Shown here one piece after another: positions 7,038 to 14,211 of a stretch of 16,937 nt of DNA (positions are counted from its first letter, which is position 1; each line of letters starts with the position of its first letter). The notes under the pieces were generated by a model. That model searched no databases. It was not told the origin of the DNA and saw only the letters and a program-made list of their open reading frames with translations. The DNA lies in contig JBPCVY010000216.1 of assembly GCA_051010055.1 (NCBI GenBank), forward strand, positions 1-16,937, in the 5' to 3' direction. The DNA comes from CAJQND01 sp051010055. GTDB lineage: Bacteria > Pseudomonadota > Alphaproteobacteria > Rhizobiales > CAJQND01. The position numbers and the translations under genes were made by a program.

Positions 7038-8282
7038 TCAGTTACACTGAACGATTTCGCGGGACGGCAGGCCGAGTTTACGGAACTCTGCTTCGTCCTT
7101 ACCAAGGGTCTGATTTACGTCATCAATCTTTTGGACCATCTTGGTGCCAAGATTGCCATCAGGCTGTTCGACAACTTCGAAGACGAAGTTGGTGCCAATG
7201 GCTTGGCGGTTGCCATCCAGCGTGATTTTACCGTTCGGTGCATCAAGCTGAAGATCTTTAAGGCATGCCCGATAAGCTTTGTGGCCATCGGAAAGGTCTC
7301 CCTTGACCTTGTCGAGGCAAGTAAAGGCAGCCGATGCGGAGTTATAGTACCCGGTTGCGAGCATTGACGGGCTTGGGAACCTTTTCTCCGGCGGGAATGC
7401 GTCCTTATAGGTTTGGACGAATTTCTGCCATTTCTCATTCTGCCATGTATCTGCCTGCGGGCCGGAAGACGGTGTGCCGATCAGCATTTTCTTGGCGGTG
7501 CCTTTTGAAGACAGAACCGTACCATCCACCATGATCGTGCCGCCAATGAGATTGGCTTCGCCACCAGCTTGTTGGTACTGGTTGAGGAAGTTTACCGCAT
7601 CACCGCCACCAAGTCCGAGGTACAAAGCATCTACATCGTCAGGCAATGCAGCGATAATGGAGGCAAAGTCCTTGGTGCCGAGGGGCACCCAATGGCGCTC
7701 GACGATTTTGCCGCCGGAACCGCAGTAACCAAGAGCAAAACCGAGGAAATTGGTGTAGGCGAATGAGTAGTCTTCAGCAACCGCTGCTACCGTTTTCCAT
7801 TTCTTTTCGTTCACAACATATTCGCCAAGACCGGCACCCCATTGGGCTCCATCCATGTTGAAACGGAAGAAGTTGGGGCAGGGGTCAACGAAGGTTGTTT
7901 CCTGGGCGCCGGAAATACCGTTGATGAAGGTAACTTCCGGATGCGATTTACAATAATCGCGCAAGGCAATGCCTTCAGAGCCTGACAGCGGGCCGACAAT
8001 AACATCAACCTTGTCTTGCTCGACGAGTTTACGGACGGCGCGCAATGCGCTTTCCGGGCTGGCGTCAGTGGCGCCGATAATGACTTTCAGGTCCTTACCG
8101 CCGGCTTTTTCACCGCGCTCTTTCAATGCAATTTGGAACCCGCGAAGGCTATCTTCGCCGAGGACCGTATAGGTTCCTTCAAGTGTTGCCATGAAGCCAA
8201 TTTTCAACTCCTCAGCATTGGCAGCTGTTGCGCCAAGTAACAAGGTGGAAGCGGCCACCGTGGCTTTCAACAAGCGCTTCAT
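7038..8282 (-). CDS. ABC transporter periplasmic substrate-binding protein (Leu/Ile/Val-type, Peripla_BP_6)
   Basis: Periplasmic receptor of 414 aa. It has a clear Sec signal peptide (MKRLLKATVAASTLLLGATA, probable cleavage after ANA at residue 23), then a type I periplasmic fold beginning LKIGFMATLEGTYTVLGEDS. GATDASPESALRAVRKLVEQ and the VDVIVGPLSGSEG segment are typical of the HAAT/branched-chain family. ATG 8282 has GGGAGGAG upstream. It is first in transcription order of the module. Branched-chain amino acids are not assured as ligand: relatives bind amides, urea and aromatic acids, and the neighbouring dehydrogenase and AraC regulator suggest a catabolic substrate. Confidence 0.94.
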   Translation of the reverse strand: MKRLLKATVAASTLLLGATAANAEELKIGFMATLEGTYTVLGEDSLRGFQIALKERGEKAGGKDLKVIIGATDASPESALRAVRKLVEQDKVDVIVGPLSGSEGIALRDYCKSHPEVTFINGISGAQETTFVDPCPNFFRFNMDGAQWGAGLGEYVVNEKKWKTVAAVAEDYSFAYTNFLGFALGYCGSGGKIVERHWVPLGTKDFASIIAALPDDVDALYLGLGGGDAVNFLNQYQQAGGEANLIGGTIMVDGTVLSSKGTAKKMLIGTPSSGPQADTWQNEKWQKFVQTYKDAFPPEKRFPSPSMLATGYYNSASAAFTCLDKVKGDLSDGHKAYRACLKDLQLDAPNGKITLDGNRQAIGTNFVFEVVEQPDGNLGTKMVQKIDDVNQTLGKDEAEFRKLGLPSREIVQCN

Positions 8283-8312
8283 ATCTGAACTCCTCCCTAA
8301 TCATTTGAGAAT

Positions 8313-8326
8313 TCGCACATGTGCGA
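8313..8326. promoter_or_regulatory. 14-base perfect palindrome upstream of the solute-binding protein gene
   Basis: TCGCACATGTGCGA is self-complementary over all 14 bases. It lies 31-44 bases upstream of the solute-binding protein ATG, in the 192-base divergent region shared with the protease gene. Its left part repeats the TTCGCACATG core found upstream of the AraC-family gene. Probable operator for a dimeric repressor or activator; a chance palindrome cannot be excluded. I saw no convincing -35/-10 pair beside it. Confidence 0.5.
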
Positions 8327-8474
8327 TTGGCGGGTTGACTGATCACCCACTCAACATGGATGCTAAAGCAACCAAGAGCGCGGGCCAGTTTCCGGTAGTT
8401 TGGATATATACCCGTGCGTCTGATTTTTTGGACAAACGGCGGTTATTTTCAGGTGACAGGAGTTGCTGGGCGCA

Positions 8475-9263
8475 ATGTTACAGAATTACCCATATCCGTG
8501 CGCGGCAGCATTGGCAGCAATTCTCGCACCGGTAACTTTCGGAATTTCACTCGTGAGCGCGCAGGCGCCGCCGTCGGGAATCATTGAAAAAGACAATCGT
8601 GAAATTATCGACAGCTGGGATCATCCCTGGAGTGCAATCGGTAAAATTTTCACCCCCAAGTTCAGTGCAGTTGATGCTTGTACGGCAACTTTAGTGGCGC
8701 CACGGCTCGTAGTTACGGCAGCTCATTGCCTCTTTGACAGCGTCAGCAAAAAGCCAATTCAACCGTCAGCAATTCATTTTGTGGCCGGCTTCAGGCGGGA
8801 AAAGCATCTGGGTCATTCCCTTGCCGAGTGCGTTTCATTCAATGCAGATTATGATTTCGGAAAAAAACTGTCTCTGGAATCTGTGGAGACGGATTACGCG
8901 TTTGTGGTTTTGAAGAAGGAATTTTCCGTCAAACCGGTGCCCATATTCAAAAAAGACCAGCTTACAAAAACGGACAGGCTTATCCATGCTGGGTACGGCC
9001 GTGACCGTAAATTTGTTCTTTCCGCCCATAAAGGATGTCACGTCCGCTACCGGCAGAGGAATGCTTACCTATCGGATTGCGATACCATGAAGGGGGCATC
9101 GGGCGGGCCAATTTTGATCAGAAACTCTGATGACTACTACATAGCCGGTGTTATGGCGGCAGCCGGTGTTTACAACACACCGGAAGGTGAGAAGTTATTC
9201 AATTCCTTCGCCGGCATCACGCGCGACAGGCAGAACCTCAGACATCTCGCAAGTTGCAAATAG
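8475..9263 (+). CDS. secreted trypsin/V8-like serine protease
   Basis: Chymotrypsin-fold (S1-type) endopeptidase, 262 aa from ATG 8475. The first 31 residues are hydrophobic and end in SAQA, suggesting an exported protein, although the n-region lacks positive charge. The catalytic triad is complete: H84 (VTAAHC), D140 (ETDYAFVVL) and S209 (GASGGP). The DTMKGASGGP context resembles bacterial V8/glutamyl-endopeptidase relatives more than GDSGGP trypsins. C69/C85 and C188/C202 are placed to form disulfides. A TTG at 8463 is in frame but directly abuts the AGGAG at 8457-8461, so the ATG is preferred, although its 12-base spacing is long. It stands alone between the uptake module and DUF2842. Substrate unknown. 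Confidence 0.85.
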   Translation: MLQNYPYPCAAALAAILAPVTFGISLVSAQAPPSGIIEKDNREIIDSWDHPWSAIGKIFTPKFSAVDACTATLVAPRLVVTAAHCLFDSVSKKPIQPSAIHFVAGFRREKHLGHSLAECVSFNADYDFGKKLSLESVETDYAFVVLKKEFSVKPVPIFKKDQLTKTDRLIHAGYGRDRKFVLSAHKGCHVRYRQRNAYLSDCDTMKGASGGPILIRNSDDYYIAGVMAAAGVYNTPEGEKLFNSFAGITRDRQNLRHLASCK

Positions 9264-9264
9264 C

Positions 9265-9477
9265 CTAGTCGGTGCTTGCTGGGCCGCTTGACCAGCGGAT
9301 GATCACAAAGGCAGGAAAAATCCACACGAAACCTGCAACAAGGTAGAAAAAAATTTGCACGCCGGCGTTAAGATGATTGATCCAGTTGCCGGCAATCCAA
9401 ACGGCAAAACCAGCATAAAAGAGAACAAATGCCACCAAGGCCAGCATGCCGATGAGTTTGCGTACTCTGAGATTCAT
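9265..9477 (-). CDS. DUF2842 small membrane protein
   Basis: Seventy residues with an N-terminal basic patch (MNLRVRKLIG) and two hydrophobic segments at about 10-32 and 40-62, ending RWSSGPASTD. Size, the RxRKLIG opening and the YLVAGFVWIFPAFVIIRW second helix fit DUF2842, a family common in alphaproteobacteria. The role is unknown. I chose ATG 9477 over GTG 9480; the Shine-Dalgarno is weak either way. It is convergent with the protease, whose stop lies one base away, and divergent from ctaA. Confidence 0.8.
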   Translation of the reverse strand: MNLRVRKLIGMLALVAFVLFYAGFAVWIAGNWINHLNAGVQIFFYLVAGFVWIFPAFVIIRWSSGPASTD

Positions 9478-9502
9478 CACTTTGTAATCCGTAAGTTAAA
9501 CG

Positions 9503-9522
9503 CAAATCGAATTATAGATTTG
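9503..9522. promoter_or_regulatory. dyad in the DUF2842/ctaA divergent region
   Basis: CAAATC (9503-9508) and GATTTG (9517-9522) flank an AT-rich eight-base centre, between the divergent DUF2842 and ctaA genes. A separate 10-base palindrome CGTCATGACG lies at 9547-9556. Either could be an operator. No clear promoter hexamers were recognised in these 132 bases. Confidence 0.25.
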
Positions 9523-9609
9523 TGAGGTAGTGCGCAAGACACGCGACGTCATGACGCGCGCCGGTTTGGCCAGTTGAAGTTAGATGGGCGCTGGGATTAT
9601 GTGTGGGCA

Positions 9610-10701
9610 ATGACGGATTTTGTGGCAGAAAGTGGAGTGCAGGGGGCCGCCAGCGAACGGCAGATCGCGGCGCGGCCTTATGTGCGCGCGTGGCTGTATT
9701 TTATCTGTACGCTCATCCTTGCGATGGTTCTGGTTGGCGGAGCAACGCGGCTTACCGACTCAGGGCTTTCAATCACCGAGTGGAAGCCCATCCTGGGCGC
9801 CATTCCACCACTCAGCGAGGCCGACTGGCAGCACGCCTTTTCCCTCTACAAGCAAATCCCCGAATACAAAGTCATCAATCGGGGCATGTCGCTTGAAGAG
9901 TTCAAGTTTATATACTGGTGGGAATGGGCACACCGTTTCCTTGGCCGGTTTATCGGAATCGCGTTTTTCATCCCGCTGGTGTTTTTCTGGGCAACTGACC
10001 GGATAGAAAAGAAGCTGAAACCCGGACTAGTGGTGGCATTTCTGGTTGGGGGACTTCAGGGGTTCATCGGCTGGTATATGGTGATGTCTGGCCTGAGTGA
10101 GCGGGTTGATGTGAGCCAATACAGGCTGGCGCTTCACCTGGGTCTGGCGGTTGCCATTTTCGCATATCTATATTGGATGGCCCTTGGCATCGGGAAACGG
10201 GAAAGACAAATCTCAGATCGGGCCGGGTGGGGCGCTCTGGTGCTTACTATTTTGGTGTTTGTGCAGGTCATTTTGGGCGCGTTTGTTGCCGGCATGGATG
10301 CGGGCATGGGTTACAACACCTGGCCTCTCATGGATGATGCGCTTGTGCCATCTGGCCTGTTCATTATGGAGCCGGCCTGGCGCAACCTTTTTGAAAATGC
10401 CATGACCGTGCAGTTCAATCACCGCGTCCTCGCCTATGTGATTGTGATTTTCGCCGGCATCCACATCTTCCGCACCTTGCAGGTTCACCGGGAAGGTCCG
10501 TTTGCAGTAAGCGCCGGTTTTGCCGGGCTAGTGGTGCTGGTTCAGGTGGCGCTCGGCATCTGGACCTTGCTGGCCCAGGTGCCGATTGAACTTGCCTTGC
10601 TGCACCAGGGTGGTGCAGTCATTTTGCTTGCAGCATGCCTTTGGCACCTGCATATCGCAGCGCTTGAACCTGCCCAGGCGACAGTTACTTCACCGTCTTA
10701 A
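9610..10701 (+). CDS. ctaA: heme A synthase (CtaA/Cox15)
   Basis: Inner-membrane enzyme that oxidises the C8 methyl of heme O to a formyl group, giving heme A for aa3-type cytochrome oxidase. It has 363 aa from ATG 9610 and about eight membrane segments. The four conserved heme-ligand histidines are visible: H108 (WEWAHRFLGR), H176 (ALHLGLA), H271 (FNHRVLAY) and H332 (LLHQGGA). VGGATRLTDSGLSITEWKP near 42-60 is the family signature. A longer frame opens with TTG at 9574 but has no ribosome-binding site there, so I use the ATG, whose own Shine-Dalgarno is weak. The last 17 bases overlap the convergent metY gene. Confidence 0.95.
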   Translation: MTDFVAESGVQGAASERQIAARPYVRAWLYFICTLILAMVLVGGATRLTDSGLSITEWKPILGAIPPLSEADWQHAFSLYKQIPEYKVINRGMSLEEFKFIYWWEWAHRFLGRFIGIAFFIPLVFFWATDRIEKKLKPGLVVAFLVGGLQGFIGWYMVMSGLSERVDVSQYRLALHLGLAVAIFAYLYWMALGIGKRERQISDRAGWGALVLTILVFVQVILGAFVAGMDAGMGYNTWPLMDDALVPSGLFIMEPAWRNLFENAMTVQFNHRVLAYVIVIFAGIHIFRTLQVHREGPFAVSAGFAGLVVLVQVALGIWTLLAQVPIELALLHQGGAVILLAACLWHLHIAALEPAQATVTSPS

Positions 10702-11974
10702 GCGCCTGCTCCAAATCCCCAATAATATCGTCTACATCTTCAATGCCGATGGAAAGGCGCACCACATCCGGCCCGGCGCCAGCTGCAATCTGCTGCTGTT
10801 CTGAAAGCTGCCTATGGGTGGTGGAAGAGGGGTGGATGATCAGCGAGCGCGTATCGCCAATATTAGCCAGATGGCTGAACAGGTTCACGTTCGATACCAG
10901 TTTAATACCGGCCTCATAGCCGCCTTTCAGGCCGAACGTGAAGACCGCGCCGGCGCCATTGGGGCAGAATTTCTTCGCCAGCTTATGATGGCGGTCGCCG
11001 GAAAGACCGGCATATGACACCCAGGAAACTGTTTTTTGCCCGGACAACCACTCAGCAACCTTAAGCGCATTATCGCAATGGCATTGCATGCGCAGGCTCA
11101 AGGTTTCCATGCCAGTCAATATCAGGAAGGCATTGAACGGTGATATTGCCGGGCCCAAATCGCGCAAACCCAAAACGCGGCATGTGATGGCAAAGGCGAT
11201 ATTACCGAACGTCTCATGCATCTTCATGCCGTTATAGCTTTCGCATGGCTCGGAAAGCTTCGGGTAGCGGCCTTCGCGCGACCAGTTGAAGGTGCCTGCA
11301 TCAACAATCACACCGCCCATGGAGTTGCCATGCCCGCCCATGAACTTGGTAAGCGAGTGCACAACAATGTCTGCGCCGTGGTCGATTGGCTTGCACAAGT
11401 AAGGCGTGGCAAGAGTGTTATCGACAATCAAAGGTACGCCGGCCCGCCGGGCAATTTTCGAAATGCCTTCAAGATCGGTAACAAGCCCGCCTGGGTTGGC
11501 AATGGATTCGCAAAAAATGGCCTTGGTTTTCGGGGTGATAGCTTTTTCGATGGATTCAAGATCGTCCGCATCAGCCCAGTTCACCTGCCAGTCAAAAGAT
11601 TTGAATGAATGATTGAACTGGTTGATGGACCCGCCATAAAGCTGGCGCAAGGCTACGAATTCATCACCCGGTTCCATGATGGCGTGGAAAATCAACATTT
11701 GTGCTGCGTGGCCCGAGGCAACGGCGAGGGCGGCGGTGCCACCTTCCAAAGCTGCAATTTTCTCTTCAAGAACAGCCTGGGTGGGGTTCATGATGCGGGT
11801 GTAGATATTGCCGAAAGCCTGCAAACCGAAGAGTGCCGCGGCATGATCGACATCGTCAAAAACAAATGCAGTTGTCTGGTAAATCGGGGTTGCCCGGGCA
11901 CCTGTTGCCGGGTCCGGTGCTGCACCGGCATGAATTGCCAGGGTATCAAAGCCAGGAGTGTCTTCGAGCGCCAT
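10685..11974 (-). CDS. metY: O-acetylhomoserine aminocarboxypropyltransferase (sulfhydrylase)
   Basis: PLP enzyme of the Cys/Met-metabolism family that makes homocysteine from O-acetylhomoserine and sulfide in methionine synthesis. The 429-aa length matches MetY (425-430) rather than the shorter MetZ or MetB. The opening FDTLAIHAGAAPDPATGARA, YTRIMNPT at 58-65 and the Schiff-base lysine K210 in VHSLTKFMGGHG are diagnostic, followed by SRxP-loop-like SHLANIGDTRSLIIHPSSTTH. ATG 11974 has an excellent AAGGAGG nine bases upstream. The 121-base gap before it holds no SAM-II riboswitch that I could recognise. Assignment to acetyl- over succinyl-homoserine rests on length and overall style. Confidence 0.92.
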   Translation of the reverse strand: MALEDTPGFDTLAIHAGAAPDPATGARATPIYQTTAFVFDDVDHAAALFGLQAFGNIYTRIMNPTQAVLEEKIAALEGGTAALAVASGHAAQMLIFHAIMEPGDEFVALRQLYGGSINQFNHSFKSFDWQVNWADADDLESIEKAITPKTKAIFCESIANPGGLVTDLEGISKIARRAGVPLIVDNTLATPYLCKPIDHGADIVVHSLTKFMGGHGNSMGGVIVDAGTFNWSREGRYPKLSEPCESYNGMKMHETFGNIAFAITCRVLGLRDLGPAISPFNAFLILTGMETLSLRMQCHCDNALKVAEWLSGQKTVSWVSYAGLSGDRHHKLAKKFCPNGAGAVFTFGLKGGYEAGIKLVSNVNLFSHLANIGDTRSLIIHPSSTTHRQLSEQQQIAAGAGPDVVRLSIGIEDVDDIIGDLEQALKTVK

Positions 11975-12049
11975 TTGGAAATGCCTCCTTACAAATTATC
12001 ATTTTGATTTTGTCCAGCGGCAGCCGGTTGATCGAGCAAACTTTATAGA

Positions 12050-12069
12050 GATTGCCTCAGAAAGCAATC
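12050..12069 (-). other. small hairpin between the CoA-binding protein gene and metY
   Basis: In minus-strand RNA GATTGC, an eight-base loop and GCAATC form a six-base-pair stem, 27 bases after the CoA-binding protein stop. It is followed by UCUCUAUAAA rather than a U-tract, so it is a poor terminator. It might be an end-stabiliser or part of the metY upstream control region. Confidence 0.2.
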
Positions 12070-12095
12070 GGCCCGAATCGTGAGGATTCAAACGG

Positions 12096-12629
12096 TTACG
12101 ATTTTCGCCGCGGATTGATGCCCAGGCTCTGCACCCGGTTGCCGATCATGGCGCGGCGCTTGGAGGTAATGTGCCCGGAATTGCCGCCAACCCAGCCCCA
12201 TTCGCCCGAAAGCTTGCCGTATTCCATTTTCGGACAGCGGTCCATGACCACCTTTATGCCGGCAGTCTCAACCCTTTTTGCCGCTTCCTCGTTGATGACT
12301 GTGAGCTGCATCCAAATGACCTGGGGCAGGGGGGAGAGATTTAGAGCTTCATCGGCTACCCCGCCAGCAGCTTCAGATGTGCGGAATATATCGACCATAT
12401 CGATGGGTTCATCAATATCGGCCAGTGAAGCAAAAACCTTATCGCCAAGTATCTCTTCCCCGGCAAGGCGCGGGTTTACCGGAAAAATGCGGTAGCCTTT
12501 TTCCTTCATATACATGTGCGCAAGGTAAGAAGGGCGTATCTCGTTTGCCGATGCTCCAACAAGCGCAATGGTTTTGACGGTGTTGAGGATGCCCCGGATG
12601 TAATCCTCAGAATAGTTGGAATGGTCCAT
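12096..12629 (-). CDS. CoA-binding (YccU-like) Rossmann protein
   Basis: Single-domain CoA_binding (succinyl-CoA-synthetase-alpha-like Rossmann) protein of 177 aa. The nucleotide-binding turn ALVGAS is at 22-27, then PSYLAHMYMKEKGYRIFPVN at 33-52 and VMDRCPKMEY at 128-137, all typical of this family of unknown physiological role. I chose ATG 12629: an in-frame TTG at 12656 would overlap the crotonase stop and add nine atypical residues. The gene follows the crotonase by 11 bases and likely shares its transcript. Pairing with a crotonase and, divergently, a thioesterase hints at acyl-CoA handling. Confidence 0.88.
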   Translation of the reverse strand: MDHSNYSEDYIRGILNTVKTIALVGASANEIRPSYLAHMYMKEKGYRIFPVNPRLAGEEILGDKVFASLADIDEPIDMVDIFRTSEAAGGVADEALNLSPLPQVIWMQLTVINEEAAKRVETAGIKVVMDRCPKMEYGKLSGEWGWVGGNSGHITSKRRAMIGNRVQSLGINPRRKS

Positions 12630-12640
12630 AATCGGCAGCT

Positions 12641-13459
12641 CTACCGGTCTTTCCAATCAGCATCGCGCTTTTCAATGAAGGCGCAAATTCCTTCTTCAGA
12701 ATCCTTCATCAATAGATTGGTGACCATGACTTCGCTGCAATAGGTGTAGGCCTCTTCCAGGGACAATTCCTTCTGCTTGTAAAAGGCTTCCTTGCCTATG
12801 GCGACAACGGCAGCAGATTTGGCGGCGATTTGGTGGGCTATCTCTTCGGTGACGGCGGAAAGCTCTGGGCGTTCCACGATGCGGTTTACCAAGCCGAACC
12901 GATAAGCTGTCTCAACGTCCATCATATCGCCGGTGAGCAGCATCTCCATGGCGTGCTTGCGTGAAACAGCCCGAGACAGGGCCACCATGGGGGTTGAGCA
13001 AAACAAGCCGATATTGACGCCCGGAGTGCAAAAGCGCGCCTCTTCAGATGCAATTATCATGTCGCAGCTGGAAGCCAGTTGCAGTCCGGCGGCAGTTGCC
13101 ATGCCTGAAACTTCAGCAATCACCGGCTTGGGGCATGTAACAATCGACATCATGAGTTTGGAGCAAATCGCCAGAATTTCCTGGAAATAGGCTTTTCCAT
13201 TGTCAGCATCCGCGCGTCGTGAAGTGATTTCCTTCATGTCATGGCCTGCGGAAAATACAGGGCCGATTGCACTCAAAATAACAACGCGGATTTTCACATC
13301 ATCGCGCGCTTTGTCGAATGCATCCTGCAACGCGCTGAGCATTGCTTCGCTCAGTGAATTGCGGGCCACCGGGTTATTGAGGGTAATTCGCAGCACCCCA
13401 TGCTCATCCAAAGAAGTGAGCAAGATTCCTTCGATGGTGTTGGCGCCTTGAATGTTCAT
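12641..13459 (-). CDS. ECHDC3-like enoyl-CoA hydratase/isomerase family protein
   Basis: Crotonase-fold protein, 272 aa from ATG 13459. An upstream in-frame ATG at 13507 would give 288 aa; neither has a strong ribosome-binding site, and family homology starts after the later one. Oxyanion-hole segments are FSAGHDMKEI at 69-78 and VSGMATAAG at 117-125. The pattern ATAAGLQLASSCD, then TPGVNIGLFCSTP, strongly resembles human ECHDC3. Aligned by eye with rat enoyl-CoA hydratase, both catalytic glutamates are replaced (Glu144 by Q127, Glu164 by G147), so ordinary hydration is doubtful. Likely acts on a CoA thioester in the cytoplasm. First gene of a pair with the CoA-binding protein. Confidence 0.88.
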   Translation of the reverse strand: MNIQGANTIEGILLTSLDEHGVLRITLNNPVARNSLSEAMLSALQDAFDKARDDVKIRVVILSAIGPVFSAGHDMKEITSRRADADNGKAYFQEILAICSKLMMSIVTCPKPVIAEVSGMATAAGLQLASSCDMIIASEEARFCTPGVNIGLFCSTPMVALSRAVSRKHAMEMLLTGDMMDVETAYRFGLVNRIVERPELSAVTEEIAHQIAAKSAAVVAIGKEAFYKQKELSLEEAYTYCSEVMVTNLLMKDSEEGICAFIEKRDADWKDR

Positions 13460-13607
13460 TACATTTTTTCTGCTTGTTGTGCCGGTCTTAATGGCAACAT
13501 AATTCATGCAACGTAACTATTGCGTTTTTCTCAAAAAACCTGAAAAAAAGCTGTCGCATTTTCTAATTGATGTTGCAAGCATACCTGACATGTAAACGGG
13601 GGCAGAA

Positions 13608-14057
13608 ATGGGCGAGCGGGCTCAAAACTTGACATGGAGTGCAGACGAAACCTTGAACTGGTTGCGCGAAGAATTCCCGCAGGCGTTTATGTATGGGCGC
13701 AACTATAAGGCGGAGGCGCTCAAAGCAGGCCATGCCCGTGTGCAGCTCCTCGTTGATGATGGCCATTTACGCCCAGGTGGAACCATTTCGGGTCCGGCCA
13801 TGATGGAGCTCATTGATTTTGGCGCATATTTTCTGATCCTGGCTCATCACGGGGCGGGCGCCCGGCTATCGGTCACAACCAATCTCAACATTTCCTTTTT
13901 GCGCAAACCGCCCTTGGGAGACATTGCGTGCGAGATTGATATTCTCAAGCATGGCAAGACTTTAATCGTTTTGAGGGCGCGCATTTTGTCATACGCCGAC
14001 GACACCCTCATTGGCAATGCGGAGATGACATATTTCAACGCTACTGGCGAGAGTTAG
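13608..14057 (+). CDS. PaaI-family hotdog thioesterase
   Basis: Small cytoplasmic hotdog-fold protein of 149 aa, expected to hydrolyse acyl-CoA thioesters. The central helix region HLRPGGTISGPAMMELIDFG (53-72) is characteristic of PaaI-like proteins, with E67 and D70 as possible acidic catalytic residues, followed by TTNLNISFLRKPPLGDIACE (90-109), the usual second strand block. ATG 13608 has GGGGG about six bases upstream. It diverges from the crotonase across about 148 bases and precedes rplM on the same strand. The substrate is unknown; proximity to a crotonase and a CoA-binding protein suggests acyl-CoA quality control. Confidence 0.88.
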   Translation: MGERAQNLTWSADETLNWLREEFPQAFMYGRNYKAEALKAGHARVQLLVDDGHLRPGGTISGPAMMELIDFGAYFLILAHHGAGARLSVTTNLNISFLRKPPLGDIACEIDILKHGKTLIVLRARILSYADDTLIGNAEMTYFNATGES

Positions 14058-14117
14058 GTAATATAATACCGTATATGTAAATTACTGAAATAATGCAAAA
14101 ATTTCGATCTAAAGTGA

Positions 14118-14146
14118 TTGACAGAGGCGATTTGGAAGCGTAGAAA
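14118..14146 (+). promoter_or_regulatory. probable housekeeping promoter of rplM-rpsI
   Basis: A perfect TTGACA (14118-14123), a 17-base spacer and TAGAAA (14141-14146) make the best -35/-10 pair in the window, 66 bases before the L13 start. Transcription would begin near 14152-14154, giving a leader of about 60 bases. Confidence 0.7.
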
Positions 14147-14165
14147 GCGCGCCAGTTTAAGCAGG

Positions 14166-14184
14166 GCCGCAGTGCGGCTTTTAT
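14166..14184 (+). terminator. attenuator-like hairpin in the rplM leader
   Basis: GCCGC, loop AGT, GCGGC, then TTTTAT directly follows the proposed transcription start and precedes the L13 ribosome-binding site (AGGA at about 14200). It has the shape of a short intrinsic terminator. E. coli rplM-rpsI is known to be controlled by L13 through its leader; whether this hairpin plays such a role here is inference. Confidence 0.4.
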
Positions 14185-14211
14185 GCCAACCATCCGAACA
14201 GGATCGAACAC

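Noticed and set aside
11975..12095. SAM-type riboswitch upstream of metY
   Set aside because: SAM-II and SAM/SAH elements are common before methionine genes in alphaproteobacteria, but I could not find the conserved SAM-II core (the GCUAAA-rich 3' pseudoknot strand) or an SAH-like core on the minus strand. A covariance-model search would settle it.
13507..13577. TGCAAC/GTTGCA inverted repeat in the crotonase/thioesterase divergent region
   Set aside because: The six-base arms are about 60 bases apart, too far for a typical operator and easily due to chance.
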